A DNA stretch of 64,000 bases. Origin: Plumapathes pennacea. Its lineage: Eukaryota; Cnidaria; Anthozoa; Antipatharia; Myriopathidae. This document shows positions 33,601 to 40,284 of the stretch, one piece after another. The notes beneath the pieces were generated by a model. It was not told the DNA's origin and ran no database searches. It was given only the letters and a program-made list of their open reading frames with translations. The stretch's first letter is position 1, and each line of letters begins with the position of its first letter. Made by a program: the position numbers and the translations under genes. Where the stretch lies: contig OZ038464.1 of NCBI GenBank assembly GCA_964036295.1, positions 1,492,501 to 1,556,500 on the forward strand, written 5' to 3'.

Positions 33601-35913
33601 AGCAACTCCACTTACCGTCAACTGGCACGGGCTCTTGAAGATGAGGGTCTGGGCCGCCTTGCCGAACAGTACTGCGGTCGACAGGTGACTTCAGTCATTT
33701 TTGTTATCTAGTAGTGATAGTTTGATGAATACTGGAAGGCTTACGTTCCTATTAATGCTGATTAATCTCTGCCCCTTATCTAAGTCGCATTTGGCGGCTG
33801 CAATCCATCACTTTCTTACTCTTACTTAACAAAACCAAAATGCACACAACGTGTCACACACGGTGGAACCATCTAAGTGAAAACCGCACACTTTGATATT
33901 TATTACACCTCAATCAAAGTGGAGTCATATGTCCCGTGAGCAAGGTGAGGACAACTTAGGAGAAACACTACTTTGCAAATATCGTAAAATAGCCTCTTAT
34001 AACGATCTATTGTAAAATATACGAGGATAATGTATGCGGTGACGGAGGAGGACTTGTTGTAACGTGGACATAAGAAAATGCTGTAATTCTACAATCACGG
34101 TAAAGTATTTTGAATGAAACCACAATAGCAATTATGCGGTAACTTCTGGACAACTTTGGTTGTTGAAGGGAACTTTCTGCTTTGTATGGGAGTGAGATAA
34201 AGGCTATACACGGGATGTTACTAAAATGGGAAATGAGATAAAAAAATCCGACAGAGCTAAGTCGCGTTGGGTTAGGTTTAGGGTTAAGTTTATGGTTAGA
34301 CATCAAAACAAAGTATCCTAATTTTCATAAGCACTAGGCCTCGTTGAAAGAGAATAAAATGGCCTATTGCATAAACAAAATGGTCCTTACTGGCCGAACT
34401 TTTGATTTCGGCAAGTGAACACTTTTGCGTGGGAACATTTGATAATATTGGAATTTTTGAGCTCAATTTTGCATATCTTGAGAAAGTCAAACTCTGCCGA
34501 ATACGCATTTAATAGCTTCCATCATCTTTTAAAGTCAAACTTTCGTCTGATTGCGTTTGTAGTGTTCAAAATGGTTCTTTGCTGATTTTCAAATTTTCGA
34601 AGTACTGCTGTATTTCTTGTCAACAAGTGCGTCACCAGCTGTCTTGTTGTCTTTCGAATGTATATATTTAATTCAACTGATTATCTATTATGGCCAGACG
34701 GATATAAGAGCTAGAATGTGTGTTCATGCAGTTTAGACGTCGCACAAGTGTCGCATCGAATAATATGCGTCAATTACTTCGTCCGAGTTGAGTTCGTCTT
34801 ATAAAGCGGGGTGTCATTAACATTGTCTAATTGGTGAAGCTAATATTAATTACGTTTCTCTGAAAGAAATTCGACAATTATGCGACGTATAAGATCAGAC
34901 CTCATAATACAGTACCTATTCAACTGAATGGGTGAGCTTCCAGCGGTCTCTTTGATTGCGTGGTTTTTGTCCATCTGTGTGTAGATAAATATGCACTTAC
35001 ACCCTTATCTCAATCTCACCGTCCTTTCCACAGGTTGTAGAAAATGTGAGACTCGAGGGACTGGAAAGGAACCCACAAGAAGGTATTTGTTATCCTTTTT
35101 TGTCTTTAATTTGTTAGCCTTTGGCGATTAAATCAGTCTCTTAAAGTGAATTTGAGTGACGAGCTCATCAAGGCTGTACGCTCCGCTAAATTGTTAGGAC
35201 TTCACCTTGACAACAATTTATCATGGAATAACCATGTCGATCGTCTCAATCGGAAACTTTCGAAGATCATCATCCAGCCTGTGATGGATTATGGGGGCGA
35301 TGCATCATGCCTACATGCTACGACTCCAGAATCATGCTGCAAGAATCATAATGGACGATTGAAGCTTGGGAAAAATTAAACATGATTTCTAACACGCATG
35401 AAACTTAGGCCTTGGCCAAACGAGATGCAAATTGAGATGCAAGTTTCGACTTGACAGTAAACTTGTATCGCCTTACAAGAGGGTGGCCAAACAAGATGCA
35501 AGTCGATGCAAGCTTATGCAAGTTTTGTAAAACCGTTTTCTACTTTTTACGGTTCTGACTCAGAATCCGAGTCAGATGCCTCGCTTGAGCTGGAACTTAA
35601 TGAGTAGGCTTTTACTTTTTTTTTTTTTTTTTTTTTCCGGTTTAGAATTGCCTTTGCTTACACGCTCTTCGCTCTTTTAAGGTGAAAAAAGACGCAAGTC
35701 GATGCAAGTTCGTGCAAAATGGTGGCCAAACGAAACACAAGTCCGCGCAAGTTTGAAAACTTGCATCGACTTGCGTCGACTTGCATCTCGTTTGGCCAGG
35801 GATTTTAAAGCACATGCAGTCAGACGAATAATGATGTTTTTATAATTGAAGATGCCTCGAGTAACGCCAATGGGGAGGCTGCTGCAGAACCCCAACCCAT
35901 CATAATCCCCTGA
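7260..35913 (+). CDS. Gene B: PDZ-ankyrin-ROC-COR-Death domain protein (20 coding exons)
   Basis: Joined from exons 7260-7495, 9588-9696, 12571-12675, 18790-18888, 19226-19324, 19658-19756, 20100-20198, 20537-20635, 20967-21065, 21409-21507, 23869-23961, 25058-25145, 26466-27702, 28820-29264, 29533-29873, 31535-31859, 32748-32802, 33407-33684, 35034-35082 and 35852-35913. All junctions are GT-AG and phases agree, giving 1371 codons plus TGA. Order: PDZ (about 15-115), nine ankyrin repeats (116-412), linker (413-475), ROC GTPase (about 476-850), COR (854-1116), Cys/His cluster (within 1116-1224), Death domain (1243-1335), short tail. ROC-COR proteins are large GTPases; DAPK1 shares ankyrin-ROC-COR-Death but starts with a kinase. 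I infer a cytoplasmic signalling scaffold in cell death or innate immunity. An alternative last exon adds a hydrophobic tail. Confidence 0.85.
7505..8155. mobile_element. Insertion in intron 1 of gene B, unclassified
   Basis: Gene C reads directly from the donor into the sequence that in gene B resumes at about 8152 (CTGGTATTTCAACA). So roughly 650 bp were inserted here or lost there. The insert begins with a TATATATA run and CTAGGGGGACCCCC, and contains an (AC)n run at about 8091-8109. No ORF with recognisable similarity, and no class assigned. The rest of intron 1 (8156-9587) has no gene; 8450-8530 resembles dispersed repeat sequence. Confidence 0.5.
9588..9696 (+). CDS. Gene B exon 2: C-terminal part of PDZ domain
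   Basis: Completes the PDZ domain: G-G-K-N-V-E-G-A-S followed by a helix and the final strand LVLVVIS. Splicing to exon 1 restores ILEIGGKNV, the usual IL-x-I-x-G-x-x-V stretch of PDZ domains. Enters in phase 2 and leaves in phase 0. The start is fixed by the TTTTTGTCAG acceptor and the gene C equivalent. Confidence 0.88.
9697..12570 (+). other. Gene B intron 2
   Basis: 2.87 kb here against 741 bp in gene C. The two introns match at both ends (to about 9770 and from about 11960), so the middle of roughly 2.1 kb is missing from C or was added to B. It contains C-rich and G-rich runs near 11546 and 11620 and no supportable coding region. Confidence 0.6.
12571..12675 (+). CDS. Gene B exon 3: first ankyrin repeat
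   Basis: 35 codons, phase 0 at both ends, beginning PSPHQQLYNAA. It contains the second-helix and loop part of a capping ankyrin repeat (GDLEAVNNALEGGADIN). It is almost identical to the gene C exon at 49972-50076, with one amino-acid difference (V/A in the first helix). Confidence 0.88.
12800..13060 (+). repeat. Decayed relic of an ankyrin-array unit
   Basis: This stretch contains the same ordered landmarks as the intron part of the array units: CAGTGTCAT, ATGTTTGAAGG, GGGCTGTCAAGCACGC, TGTGCTGATATG and the GACTTCTCA before the exon. The exon itself is not recognisable. The paralogous relic is at 50240-50500. It suggests the array once extended to exon 3, or began from a unit here. Confidence 0.55.
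13061..13906 (+). other. Intron 3 sequence without recognised feature
   Basis: Partly conserved with 50500-51030 in gene C. The minus-strand ORFs at 13459-13708 are not conserved between the two copies and have no recognisable domain. Confidence 0.5.
13941..15494 (-). mobile_element. Non-autonomous Helitron-like element, copy 2
   Basis: Closely similar to copy 1 (2765-4264). Gene C lacks it at the corresponding site: C reads CTCCTTATTGAAGTCG, whereas here the same two halves lie at about 13900 and 15494. The insertion is therefore specific to gene B, and the outer limits may be 13907-15494. It carries the intact charged ORF at 14706-15194. Confidence 0.55.
14706..15194 (-). CDS. Charged tandem-repeat ORF of the Helitron-like element
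   Basis: A 162-residue minus-strand frame starting MYVTAFTKMNLK. After REARLQKRSEQALQEQKR come two near-identical blocks of about 44 residues, each containing QRMNADQKRHEQKR, TTPQ-x-EQRLKANR and LQEKKRAEEKTPQ. Predicted to be a highly charged helix or coiled coil. It ends in about 40 residues unrelated to the repeat. It recurs, frameshifted, at 3386-3971 and 42129-42714, and truncated on the other strand at 51165-51374. Whether it is translated is unknown. It may be the N-terminal remnant of a Helitron helicase. Confidence 0.45.
   Translation of the reverse strand: MYVTAFTKMNLKARKLETERSREARLQKRSEQALQEQKRTEEKTPQRQQRMNADQKRHEQKRTTQTTPQKEQRLKANRDLQEKKRAEEKTPQRQQRMNADQKRHEQKRVTQTTPQREQRLKANRELQTPFCVKLRYLFRKDKQQRLVSGNRTITVTNILYPV
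15540..15582. repeat. (AAT)n microsatellite
   Basis: A run of AAT directly preceding the GATAAT array. The equivalent place in gene C (51079-51090) has only three units. Confidence 0.9.
15583..16398. repeat. Perfect (GATAAT)136 microsatellite
   Basis: 816 bp of uninterrupted GATAAT, exactly 136 copies. The long ORFs of alternating Ile-Met on plus and Leu-Ser on minus are frames of this repeat and not genes. It abuts the 3' end of a minus-strand LINE at 16399; short tandem tails at LINE 3' ends are well known, so the LINE tail may have seeded it. Real length may differ from the assembled length. Confidence 0.97.
16399..18545 (-). mobile_element. LINE (L2/CR1-like) reverse-transcriptase relic in gene B intron 3
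   Basis: Read on the minus strand from about 18540, successive fragments give an EN-RT linker, GPDGISPR, the RT block F-I-D-F-R-K-A-F-D-S-V, GVPQGSVLGP, the catalytic FADDTTLY, the thumb region with KCLGIS, and a C-terminal region with RAAKIIYEIDWNT. The order is right, but the frame changes between 18259-17945, 17889-17635, 17702-17334 and 17153-16755, so the element is dead. The 3' end holds TATAAATAAA and meets the GATAAT repeat. The 5' end is truncated near 18545. A related LINE sits at the same relative place in gene C. Confidence 0.85.
18790..18888 (+). CDS. Gene B ankyrin array exon 1
   Basis: One repeat with PLHLASRYGHLEVV and GADVNS, starting DECI and ending KRK. Variable positions: C at 3, R-Y at 11-12, D at 28. 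Confidence 0.9.
19226..19324 (+). CDS. Gene B ankyrin array exon 2
   Basis: Starts SECI, then PLHLASRYGHLEVV, a Val instead of Ile in LVDAGAD, and ends KRK. Closest to array exon 1, suggesting these two arose from each other. Confidence 0.9.
19658..19756 (+). CDS. Gene B ankyrin array exon 3
   Basis: Starts DEWI, has ASENGHLEVV and GAEVNSKEK. Trp at repeat position 3. The donor is GTGGAT rather than GTAGAT. Confidence 0.9.
20100..20198 (+). CDS. Gene B ankyrin array exon 4
   Basis: Starts NERI, has ASENGHLEVV and GAVVNSKEK. Val replaces the usual Asp/Glu at repeat position 28. The donor is GTACAG. Confidence 0.9.
20537..20635 (+). CDS. Gene B ankyrin array exon 5
   Basis: Starts NERI, has ASENGPLEVV and GADVNSKDE. 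Pro replaces the conserved His of the GHLEVV turn, an unusual change in an ankyrin repeat. Confidence 0.9.
20967..21065 (+). CDS. Gene B ankyrin array exon 6
   Basis: Starts DEWT, has TPLHLASRFGYLEVV and GADVNSKDE. It is the only unit with the canonical TPLH. Confidence 0.9.
21409..21507 (+). CDS. Gene B ankyrin array exon 7
   Basis: Starts NEWI, has ASFNGHLEVV and GAGVNSKEK, with Gly at position 28. It is the last full unit. The next unit's intron begins after it and is broken off near 21807, where unrelated sequence starts. Confidence 0.9.
21508..23868 (+). other. Intron after the gene B array
   Basis: To about 21806 it is an eighth array intron ending at the GACTTCTCA landmark without an exon. 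Bases 22120-22760 match 57770-58450, and 22600-23520 match 60690-61760, so the stretch is partly duplicated dispersed repeat. A 178-residue minus-strand ORF (22961-23497) has no recognisable domain and its equivalent in gene C is broken, so it is not called as a gene. Confidence 0.6.
23869..23961 (+). CDS. Gene B exon: last ankyrin repeat
   Basis: 31 codons, phase 0 both ends, starting SGKTPLDLA, with FEIVNTLMDAGADLNSK. It differs from the array units and its introns are unrelated to theirs, so it is an older, separate repeat. Gene C equivalent: 62410-62502. Confidence 0.9.
25058..25145 (+). CDS. Gene B exon: linker between ankyrin repeats and ROC
   Basis: 29 codons plus one base: a Gly/Pro/Asp/Asn-rich linker starting VFQSEPGDGGFG and ending PAPEDAM. 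Gene C differs at only two residues (I/N and N/D). A second AG lies nine bases downstream (TTTCAG at 25061-25066) and could give a three-residue-shorter form in the same frame. Confidence 0.8.
26466..27702 (+). CDS. Gene B exon: ROC GTPase domain
   Basis: A large exon (412 codons). After a helix (AAYRKALKEGQAYDRR) comes strand VMIVG and the P-loop GQDRAGKTS (G1, residues 477-485). Then come a Thr-Val-Gly-Ile switch I, DFAGQ (G3, residue 683 on), the strand IAIYILTYDLSKEL, and GTHADK (G4, residue 779 on) followed by a V-N-N-T-R-S-G stretch in the G5 position. These match ROC domains of ROCO GTPases, with an uninterrupted GTP-binding set. Between switch I and G3 lies an insert of over 100 residues, including three 22-residue tandem repeats (26921-27118). 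Enters in phase 1 and leaves in phase 2. The preceding intron (25146-26465) holds no gene. Confidence 0.9.
26921..27118 (+). repeat. 66-bp coding tandem repeat inside the ROC domain
   Basis: Three in-frame units starting at 26921, 26987 and 27053, each 66 bp (22 codons). Pattern: P-E-Q/K-x-S-x-x-x-E-x-S/N-x-E-x, then PTLPQR in the first two. The third is diverged. Rich in Pro, Glu, Ser and Asn, so probably a disordered loop on the GTPase surface. Confidence 0.85.
28443..28571. mobile_element. Small palindromic MITE in the ROC-COR intron
   Basis: Arms of about 45 bp (left GAACTTCACATGCGTCGAAT, right its near complement) around a short spacer. The flanking TTA on each side may be the target duplication. 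The rest of the intron (27703-28819) has no supportable gene. Confidence 0.7.
28820..29264 (+). CDS. Gene B exon: COR domain, first part
   Basis: Starts R-W-L-R-L-E-K across the junction, followed by V-N-F-L-H-D-R-H-A-V-L-H-F and LVVLDHQWLIDVFKKVI. This is the winged-helix-like half of COR, with the typical G-x-L-x-F and LDPQWL-type motifs in variant form. COR lies directly after ROC in ROCO proteins and mediates dimerisation. Phase 2 in, phase 0 out. The open frame beyond 29264 is intronic. Confidence 0.88.
29419..29479. mobile_element. Short perfect hairpin element in intron
   Basis: ACAGTGGAATCCCGATTTTT and its exact complement, separated by a loop of about 15 bases. Probably the remains of a MITE. 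Confidence 0.6.
29533..29873 (+). CDS. Gene B exon: COR domain, second part
   Basis: Begins VYLVPSMLM, the usual start of the second COR half (YLVPS), followed by LPVGLFPRLVTRC, also typical of COR. It continues with strands NYARFFLG and VISVSVIRGEKVVEK. Phase 0 in, phase 2 out. Confidence 0.88.
30008..30432. mobile_element. Repeat rich in CGCGAAAA motifs
   Basis: At least eight copies of TTCGCGAA/CCGCGAAAA-type motifs in both orientations, concentrated at the two ends. This looks like an inverted-repeat element with many subterminal motifs, the kind recognised by some transposases. The limits are approximate. The two ORFs crossing it are products of the repeat. Confidence 0.5.
30692..31458. 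mobile_element. TTAA-flanked transposon with AGGGGCTCGGTCATGAG ends
   Basis: 767 bp, terminal inverted repeats AGGGGCTCGGTCATGAG, flanked by TTAA at 30688-30691 and 31459-31462. The interior is a diverged relative of the right part of the Helitron-like elements (compare 30770-31340 with 3200-3610), so the two element families share internal sequence. Non-autonomous: no transposase ORF. Confidence 0.7.
31535..31859 (+). CDS. Gene B exon: post-COR Cys/His-rich region
   Basis: Starts by completing an Arg codon, then a helix (FCRAVLAFVKSALQEM), then a Cys/His cluster with the spacing C-x2-C-x2-C-x9-C-x2-H-x4-C-x4-C-x-H, which could bind zinc. It ends with a Trp-containing stretch (FTPWFEALDGK). 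Phase 2 in, phase 0 out. The cluster is suggestive, but I cannot name a family for it. Confidence 0.85.
31989..32129. mobile_element. MITE with GGCCC...TTGTTCAAAGAGTGGATAG ends
   Basis: Left arm TTGTTCAAAGAGTGGATAGC and right arm its near complement, roughly 45 bp each, around a 50-bp centre. It lies in the intron before the hinge exon. Bases 31860-31988 and 32130-32747 show no other feature. Confidence 0.75.
32748..32802 (+). CDS. Gene B exon: acidic hinge before the Death domain
   Basis: 18 codons plus one base, V-K-V-E-A-E-G-E-K-L-D-D-D-L-S-P-Q-S, hydrophilic. It is supported by the TTGCGCAG acceptor, a GTATTG donor and exact phase match with both neighbours. Small, so confidence is lower. 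Confidence 0.7.
33407..33684 (+). CDS. Gene B exon: Death domain
   Basis: Enters in phase 1. The frame shows six-helix Death-domain character: VAELNHLSWEI, WGSLGRQLGV, a short N-rich turn, PRQKAFEVLRAWRDK, YRQLARALEDEGLGRLAEQY. The Trp in LRAWRDK and the preceding basic helix are typical of the fold, which mediates homotypic assembly in apoptosis and immune signalling and closes DAPK1 in the same position. Upstream, the same frame is open for 96 codons with an ATG at 33118, but a good acceptor (TTTTGTAG) at 33399-33406 and phase agreement favour this start. Confidence 0.88.
33685..35033 (+). other. Intron after the Death-domain exon
   Basis: No coding region or clear mobile element recognised. 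A short degenerate stretch near 34268-34285 resembles TTAGGG but is too short to matter. Confidence 0.5.
35034..35082 (+). CDS. Gene B exon: C-terminal linker
   Basis: 16 codons plus one base, starting VVENVRLEGLERNPQE. Phase 1 at the donor GTATTT, which fits both the 35852 and the 36075 acceptors. Confidence 0.7.
35140..35380 (+). pseudogene. LINE reverse-transcriptase C-terminal fragment
   Basis: A plus-strand frame with KLLGLHLDNNLSWNNHVD, then I-I-Q-P-V-M-D-Y-G, matches the thumb and connection region of LINE reverse transcriptases (LG-x3-D-x2-L-x-W-x2-H). Short and lacking the catalytic palm, it is a dead insert within the intron. Confidence 0.7.
35411..35801. mobile_element. MITE with TTGGCCAAACGAGATGCAA ends
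   Basis: Terminal inverted repeats TTGGCCAAACGAGATGCAA and complement, with many internal copies of ATGCAAGT/ACTTGCAT motifs and a T-run at 35615-35637. Non-coding. Confidence 0.75.
35852..35913 (+). CDS. Gene B terminal exon (soluble form)
   Basis: In the frame set by the preceding phase-1 donor it reads D-A-S-S-N-A-N-G-E-A-A-A-E-P-Q-P and then TGA at 35911-35913. A second in-frame stop follows at 35929. A GTAAGA donor at 35943 would give a 91-bp exon that keeps phase 1, so it may be an alternative exon carrying stops rather than the true end in every transcript. Confidence 0.55.
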
Positions 35914-36074
35914 ACAGACCGTGAAGCGCCGTAAAACAGATGGTAAGATTAAAAGACTTTTTTCTGTTCAAGCGGATAAAAGGAGCGAAACGGAAACTAA
36001 GTTGTTGTTCGAGATTTATATGAACACTAATCATTATCTCTGTTAATTTGTGCAATGTTTGCTTTTATTCTTAG

Positions 36075-36319
36075 TTTCTTTGAGTCTCAGTGGTGGGGAG
36101 ACTGAGTCGGATCCATGCACGTCGACCAGTTGGCTCACAGAAACAGATCTGGCAAATCAGAAGGAAGAGAGAGCAGAACAGAAAGGCAAGGAGACACCAG
36201 CCAGCTTTGTCAGGAGCACGTTTGCTAAGGGATCTGCTCTTTGCTTAATGTTCCTGTCTTACTGTTTCTGTTCATCATCTATTACTACAGCTCGTAAAGG
36301 TACAAGCTTTTCTCTGTAA
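36075..36319 (+). CDS. Alternative last exon with hydrophobic tail
   Basis: Acceptor TTATTCTTAG ending at 36074. Phase 1, so it splices in frame from 35082, skipping 35852-35942. It encodes SLSLSGGETESD, an acidic and basic stretch (QKEERAEQKGKE), then a hydrophobic segment of about 18 residues (SALCLMFLSYCFCSSSI) and the tail ARKGTSFSL-stop. Full isoform 1432 codons. The hydrophobic segment near the C-terminus could act as a tail anchor. The same final residues at the window start (1-31) support coding use. A retained intron with its acceptor at 36290 is an alternative reading. Confidence 0.5.
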
Positions 36320-37339
36320 AGTAGTATAATGTACTGTTTACCTACCGATCAGATTTGGGTTATATTTACGATTCCCTCGTGGATAACAAGTAAAGTAACG
36401 TTGGTATTCACTCATGTTGGCACAAGCACCGTTTTCTATAGTCAGCACTATATATCACATGGTAAATTGTTTCCCAAACGTATGTGCAAGGGCGCAATCT
36501 TCTTGAGATTTTCTGCCCTTCCTAGTATAGCCCAACATATTCAATTTTGCTCCTAAAATTGCTTTCTGTTGACCCTGTCACAAGGAAAAGTAAATCTGTA
36601 AAATTCAGTGGCGGAATTTCAGAGCTTGGCTTTATGTTTTGACATGGACAACAAGAGACTAGGCGAAGGCATTCACTCTTGTTGTGTAGTTAGTCTATAA
36701 TACTTAAGATTTTAAGAAAGATTTGTGCTTTGTAGCTCAGCAGAATGTGAGGATGTTGTATCGGCAAGCCAATAGTAGCAAAAATATTTATAAGTTAAGA
36801 TTTAAATCATGATACTAGTTTCATGATTCTAATTCTTCTATCCCGTTTGTTAGGAATCGTAGAGTTTGACAACTCGAGAGTTAAGAGTTAGCTATATGTA
36901 GTTTGCCCTGCTGCGCTGCATATCTTTGGCCATTTACATGCCTGTAGTTTAAGTTTAAGTCGCCCTTGTTGTACACGAAGGCAGCTGTAGAATCAAAAAC
37001 TACGTGCACTTCACTCACTACGCAGTGTTACGAGAGAGGTGTTCCTTTTAGCGTGCGCTTATTAGTTTCGTCAGTTAGTCTGTGTAGACCGACTAAGTCT
37101 TTAAAAGAACCACATCACAGGTAGTGATGCAGTCACGAGCGTTCTCATGGCCTTACAGATTATCAGAACGCCATTATATTGTCACTAAATACGGTAAAAA
37201 GGAGTAGGTCAGCAAGCGAGGTGACACTAAGATTAAGTTATAATATTTTTAAATTAAGGTCAGCTTAGCAAACCACACAGTCAAAAATACCAGAGTAAGC
37301 GAGATCTGTATTCGCGTACTAGAAATAACTTGGTATGAC

Positions 37340-37345
37340 AATAAA
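37340..37345 (+). terminator. Possible polyadenylation signal of gene B
   Basis: AATAAA about 1 kb beyond the stop at 36319, conserved with 1575-1580. Unproven. Confidence 0.25.
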
Positions 37346-37783
37346 CGTTTAATTTGTAACTAAACATACTCAGGTATATTAGTCAGTTGTTCGTGACATG
37401 AAGTCATGCGCAGCAGTTTACGAACCTTGGCGAGCTGCAAGTTTTGTTGTCGCGATGCCGGTGTAACATGCTGTTTTGTATTCCTGGCCAGAACGTCTGC
37501 CCGGACATATTCTGGCCCAAACTGAAATGTCCCTCTCTCCAAATTTATCAAATTTTCAGTTCAAATTATTTCGAACAAGAGAGATGAGTAAACTGTCATT
37601 GTTTATCAAACGAACTCACCGAATCAAACGATTTTTCAATTGTGCGAAGAATCAACTTTGTGATATTTTAAAGTATGAGAGACTTTATTTCACGTTATAT
37701 GTAACATTTTTATGCAATACTACTTAAATGAGAGTAATATGCATCTGATTAAAGACTTTCCTGCAACTTGGGTGCTCAATTAA

Positions 37784-39362
37784 GGTGTTAGGACTGGCTC
37801 AGGGTCAAAAAATCAACTGCCCATATTACTTAACTACATTGATTATTATTATCATAAAGGATTAAATACGAAAGATGAAGACTATCTGATCACCAGATTT
37901 CTAGATATCTGCCGTTGAAGTTGGTTGCTACGTGTGCTATTTTTATACGCCATGCTGGAGCCAACGGAAATTATGGTCAGTGGCGCTCTCTGGGCATGCG
38001 TCGTGGCGTGTTTTCAGTGACGAACACGATATGTGTCCTCGATCATTCGTGTGATACGCGTGTCCACGAAAACAGTATGGCGGGGTTAGATTAAAAGGCC
38101 TTTCCGCCTTGGTTTTTGCCAGCTGAGGCCTTTCCCTACTGCTCCTCTTTCCATCCTCGCTTTGTGAGCTCTTAGCTGGAAATACAAAGAGAATGATCCT
38201 TCGCCAGACCCACGAAATTCATGCGCGGTTGAAGACCTTTGTTTGACATGCTCATATGAAGCTGAAGCATGTACATGAGCGCCGCTAGACTAAGTACGTA
38301 TTCAGAAATAGTAGCGATCATATAGAAATGTAGCAAGCAGCGACCCTGGCGCTCCTTACGGTCAGAGCAAAGGGAAAACCGGCCAAATGTCGGGAAAAAA
38401 AAGCTGAAACTGTTCTTACTATTCGGCGCATGTTTTTAATCAGCATTCGTTTAGTTTTCCATCACATCAAAGCTGGAAGGTCGTTTTCATATTTTGAAGC
38501 CTGCCGAGAATGTGAAGCATCTCCTTTATCTATTCAAGAACTAAATGTTTCCATTGTTGCGGGGGCAAAGGTTATTTCTTTCGTGAGATATCCGTAACAT
38601 GGCTTCGTGTTTCAAGCGTGAGATCCTCAATGCGCATGACTTGGAGTCGTTGCTATGCTTGACGTCATTTGTTTACGACGCCATGTTCATTGTCTTTGAC
38701 TGCCGACCAGTTGACGAAGTTGCTCGCTTCCGTTCGTGGTACAATCGACAAAAACTCGTTGAATATGTTGCACAGCGGTCTCTCAACAAAATATAAAGAT
38801 GGCGCTAGTTTGGGACAAGGCGAACGATTGCAATTCGGCAGAATGTTCTCAAAATTCTACTTCCTGTGGGGACTGTCATGGAAGAATTCTACGGCGAAAG
38901 AGTAATTTACAACCGATCTCGACAAAACTTGGGGCAATTGTGCAATACATCAATTAAAAAAAGGTGTAGGCAGCCCGGAGCACGAAGTGTACAGACGACT
39001 GAATCACGGCCGCCGAAAGGTGAGGCTAATGCTGAAAATTTCGGGAACATATTACAAAGCCAGATATTAATTTTCTTCTCCGGGCTGCCTACGTTTTTTA
39101 GAGACTAATGTACGTCACATATTGCAATTTGAATATGCCTTCAAAATTTTCTTGTCGAGGAGAAAATCCAGTATAGCTATAATTTGAGCCCGCGATTCAA
39201 GCGGCGATCCTGACGCATTGTTTGTGAAATTTGACACCTCTAATAAAAAATAATAAACTCTAACCTACACCGGTTAATGTGAGCACACCTTTTTTGTGTG
39301 TGACTAGCCAATAGTGAGTAAATTAGGGTTGAATACAACCTATTTTAGCCAGTCCTAATACC
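37784..39362. mobile_element. TTAA-flanked non-autonomous transposon, 1.58 kb
   Basis: Ends GGTGTTAGGACTGGCT (left) and the complement of GGTATTAGGACTGGCT (right), flanked by TTAA at 37780-37783 and 39363-39366. The paralogous site near 2226-2234 is empty. The TTAA target points to piggyBac or Kolobok. No transposase is recognised: internal ORFs of 60-80 codons have no known motif. Inside lies a smaller inverted repeat, about 38961-39099, with GTGTAGGCAGCCCGGAG-type arms, probably a MITE that landed in it. Confidence 0.78.
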
Positions 39363-39821
39363 TTAAGTTTAGACTTCTGTTCTTGAAAGTATTGCTCGTA
39401 GCCTCACAAATTATTTGTTGAAGTGATTTTGGCTCTTTTTGGGTGGCGGATCTGGCTACAGGTTGATAGTAAGGCTCTGGGTTATAGCAAATCTCTTTTA
39501 ACTTTTTTATTTTTTTTTTCAGTTAGTTTTTGTGGGACGTAATAGCACACTAATGATCTGTGAAACATTATTGACTGGTACATCTCAGCGAATGACACCA
39601 ATTAGTAAGCACTTAACCGTAAGTGAATCAAGGCCACAGATTGTCATCATGATACTATGTGGAGCTAAATATAAATACCAAGTTCAAATCAGAGAATTTC
39701 AGAGAGGATGAAAGTGTCCCCGCGAATTATTCACAAACTGCGCTGAGAAATGTCTACTTTACTTGAGCGAAGTGACTCCCCGTGCAAGAAAGGCGCGACT
39801 GACGAGGATTCCGTCATAGAG

Positions 39822-40077
39822 ACAATCCTGGCCAAAAGTCGTGGGACACTTAGCCTTTTATCTAAAAATTATGACACTTTCCCTCTTCCCGCCCCCCTCC
39901 CCCCTTACAATGTTGAATGAATGTGCTCAAAGTGCACTCCCTTTAAGCAACATTGTATGGGGGGGAGGGGGAGGACTAAGTTTCGGAAAAAGGAGCCGCT
40001 TTCGTTGTTCAACAAGGAGTGGTGGTGAAAACATAGCATTTTTTCAGAGTGTCCCACATACTTTTGGCCAGGATTGT
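39822..40077. mobile_element. MITE with ACAATCCTGGCCAAAAG ends
   Basis: Inverted repeats of about 30 bp at both ends (ACAATCCTGGCCAAAAGT). The ends resemble Tc1-like termini, but no clear TA duplication is visible. It contains G-rich and C-rich tracts. Confidence 0.7.
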
Positions 40078-40284
40078 AGTTGGCAAAATCAGTTTGAACT
40101 TTGTATAAACATTTTATGTATAATCCAGTAAACGCGACGCGGTTTATTATAACAAGTTTGAGTGTTCACAGCGAGTCAGTAAAAGTAACTATTAACAGAC
40201 GAGCTCCGAGTACCTATGCAGAGCACTGAAGCGAATTTTACACAAGCGAGGGAAGATAACACGCATAAATTGTGCATTCTTTAC

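Noticed and set aside
34262-34290. Telomere-like TTAGGG motifs
   Set aside because: Only one or two degenerate copies; not an array.
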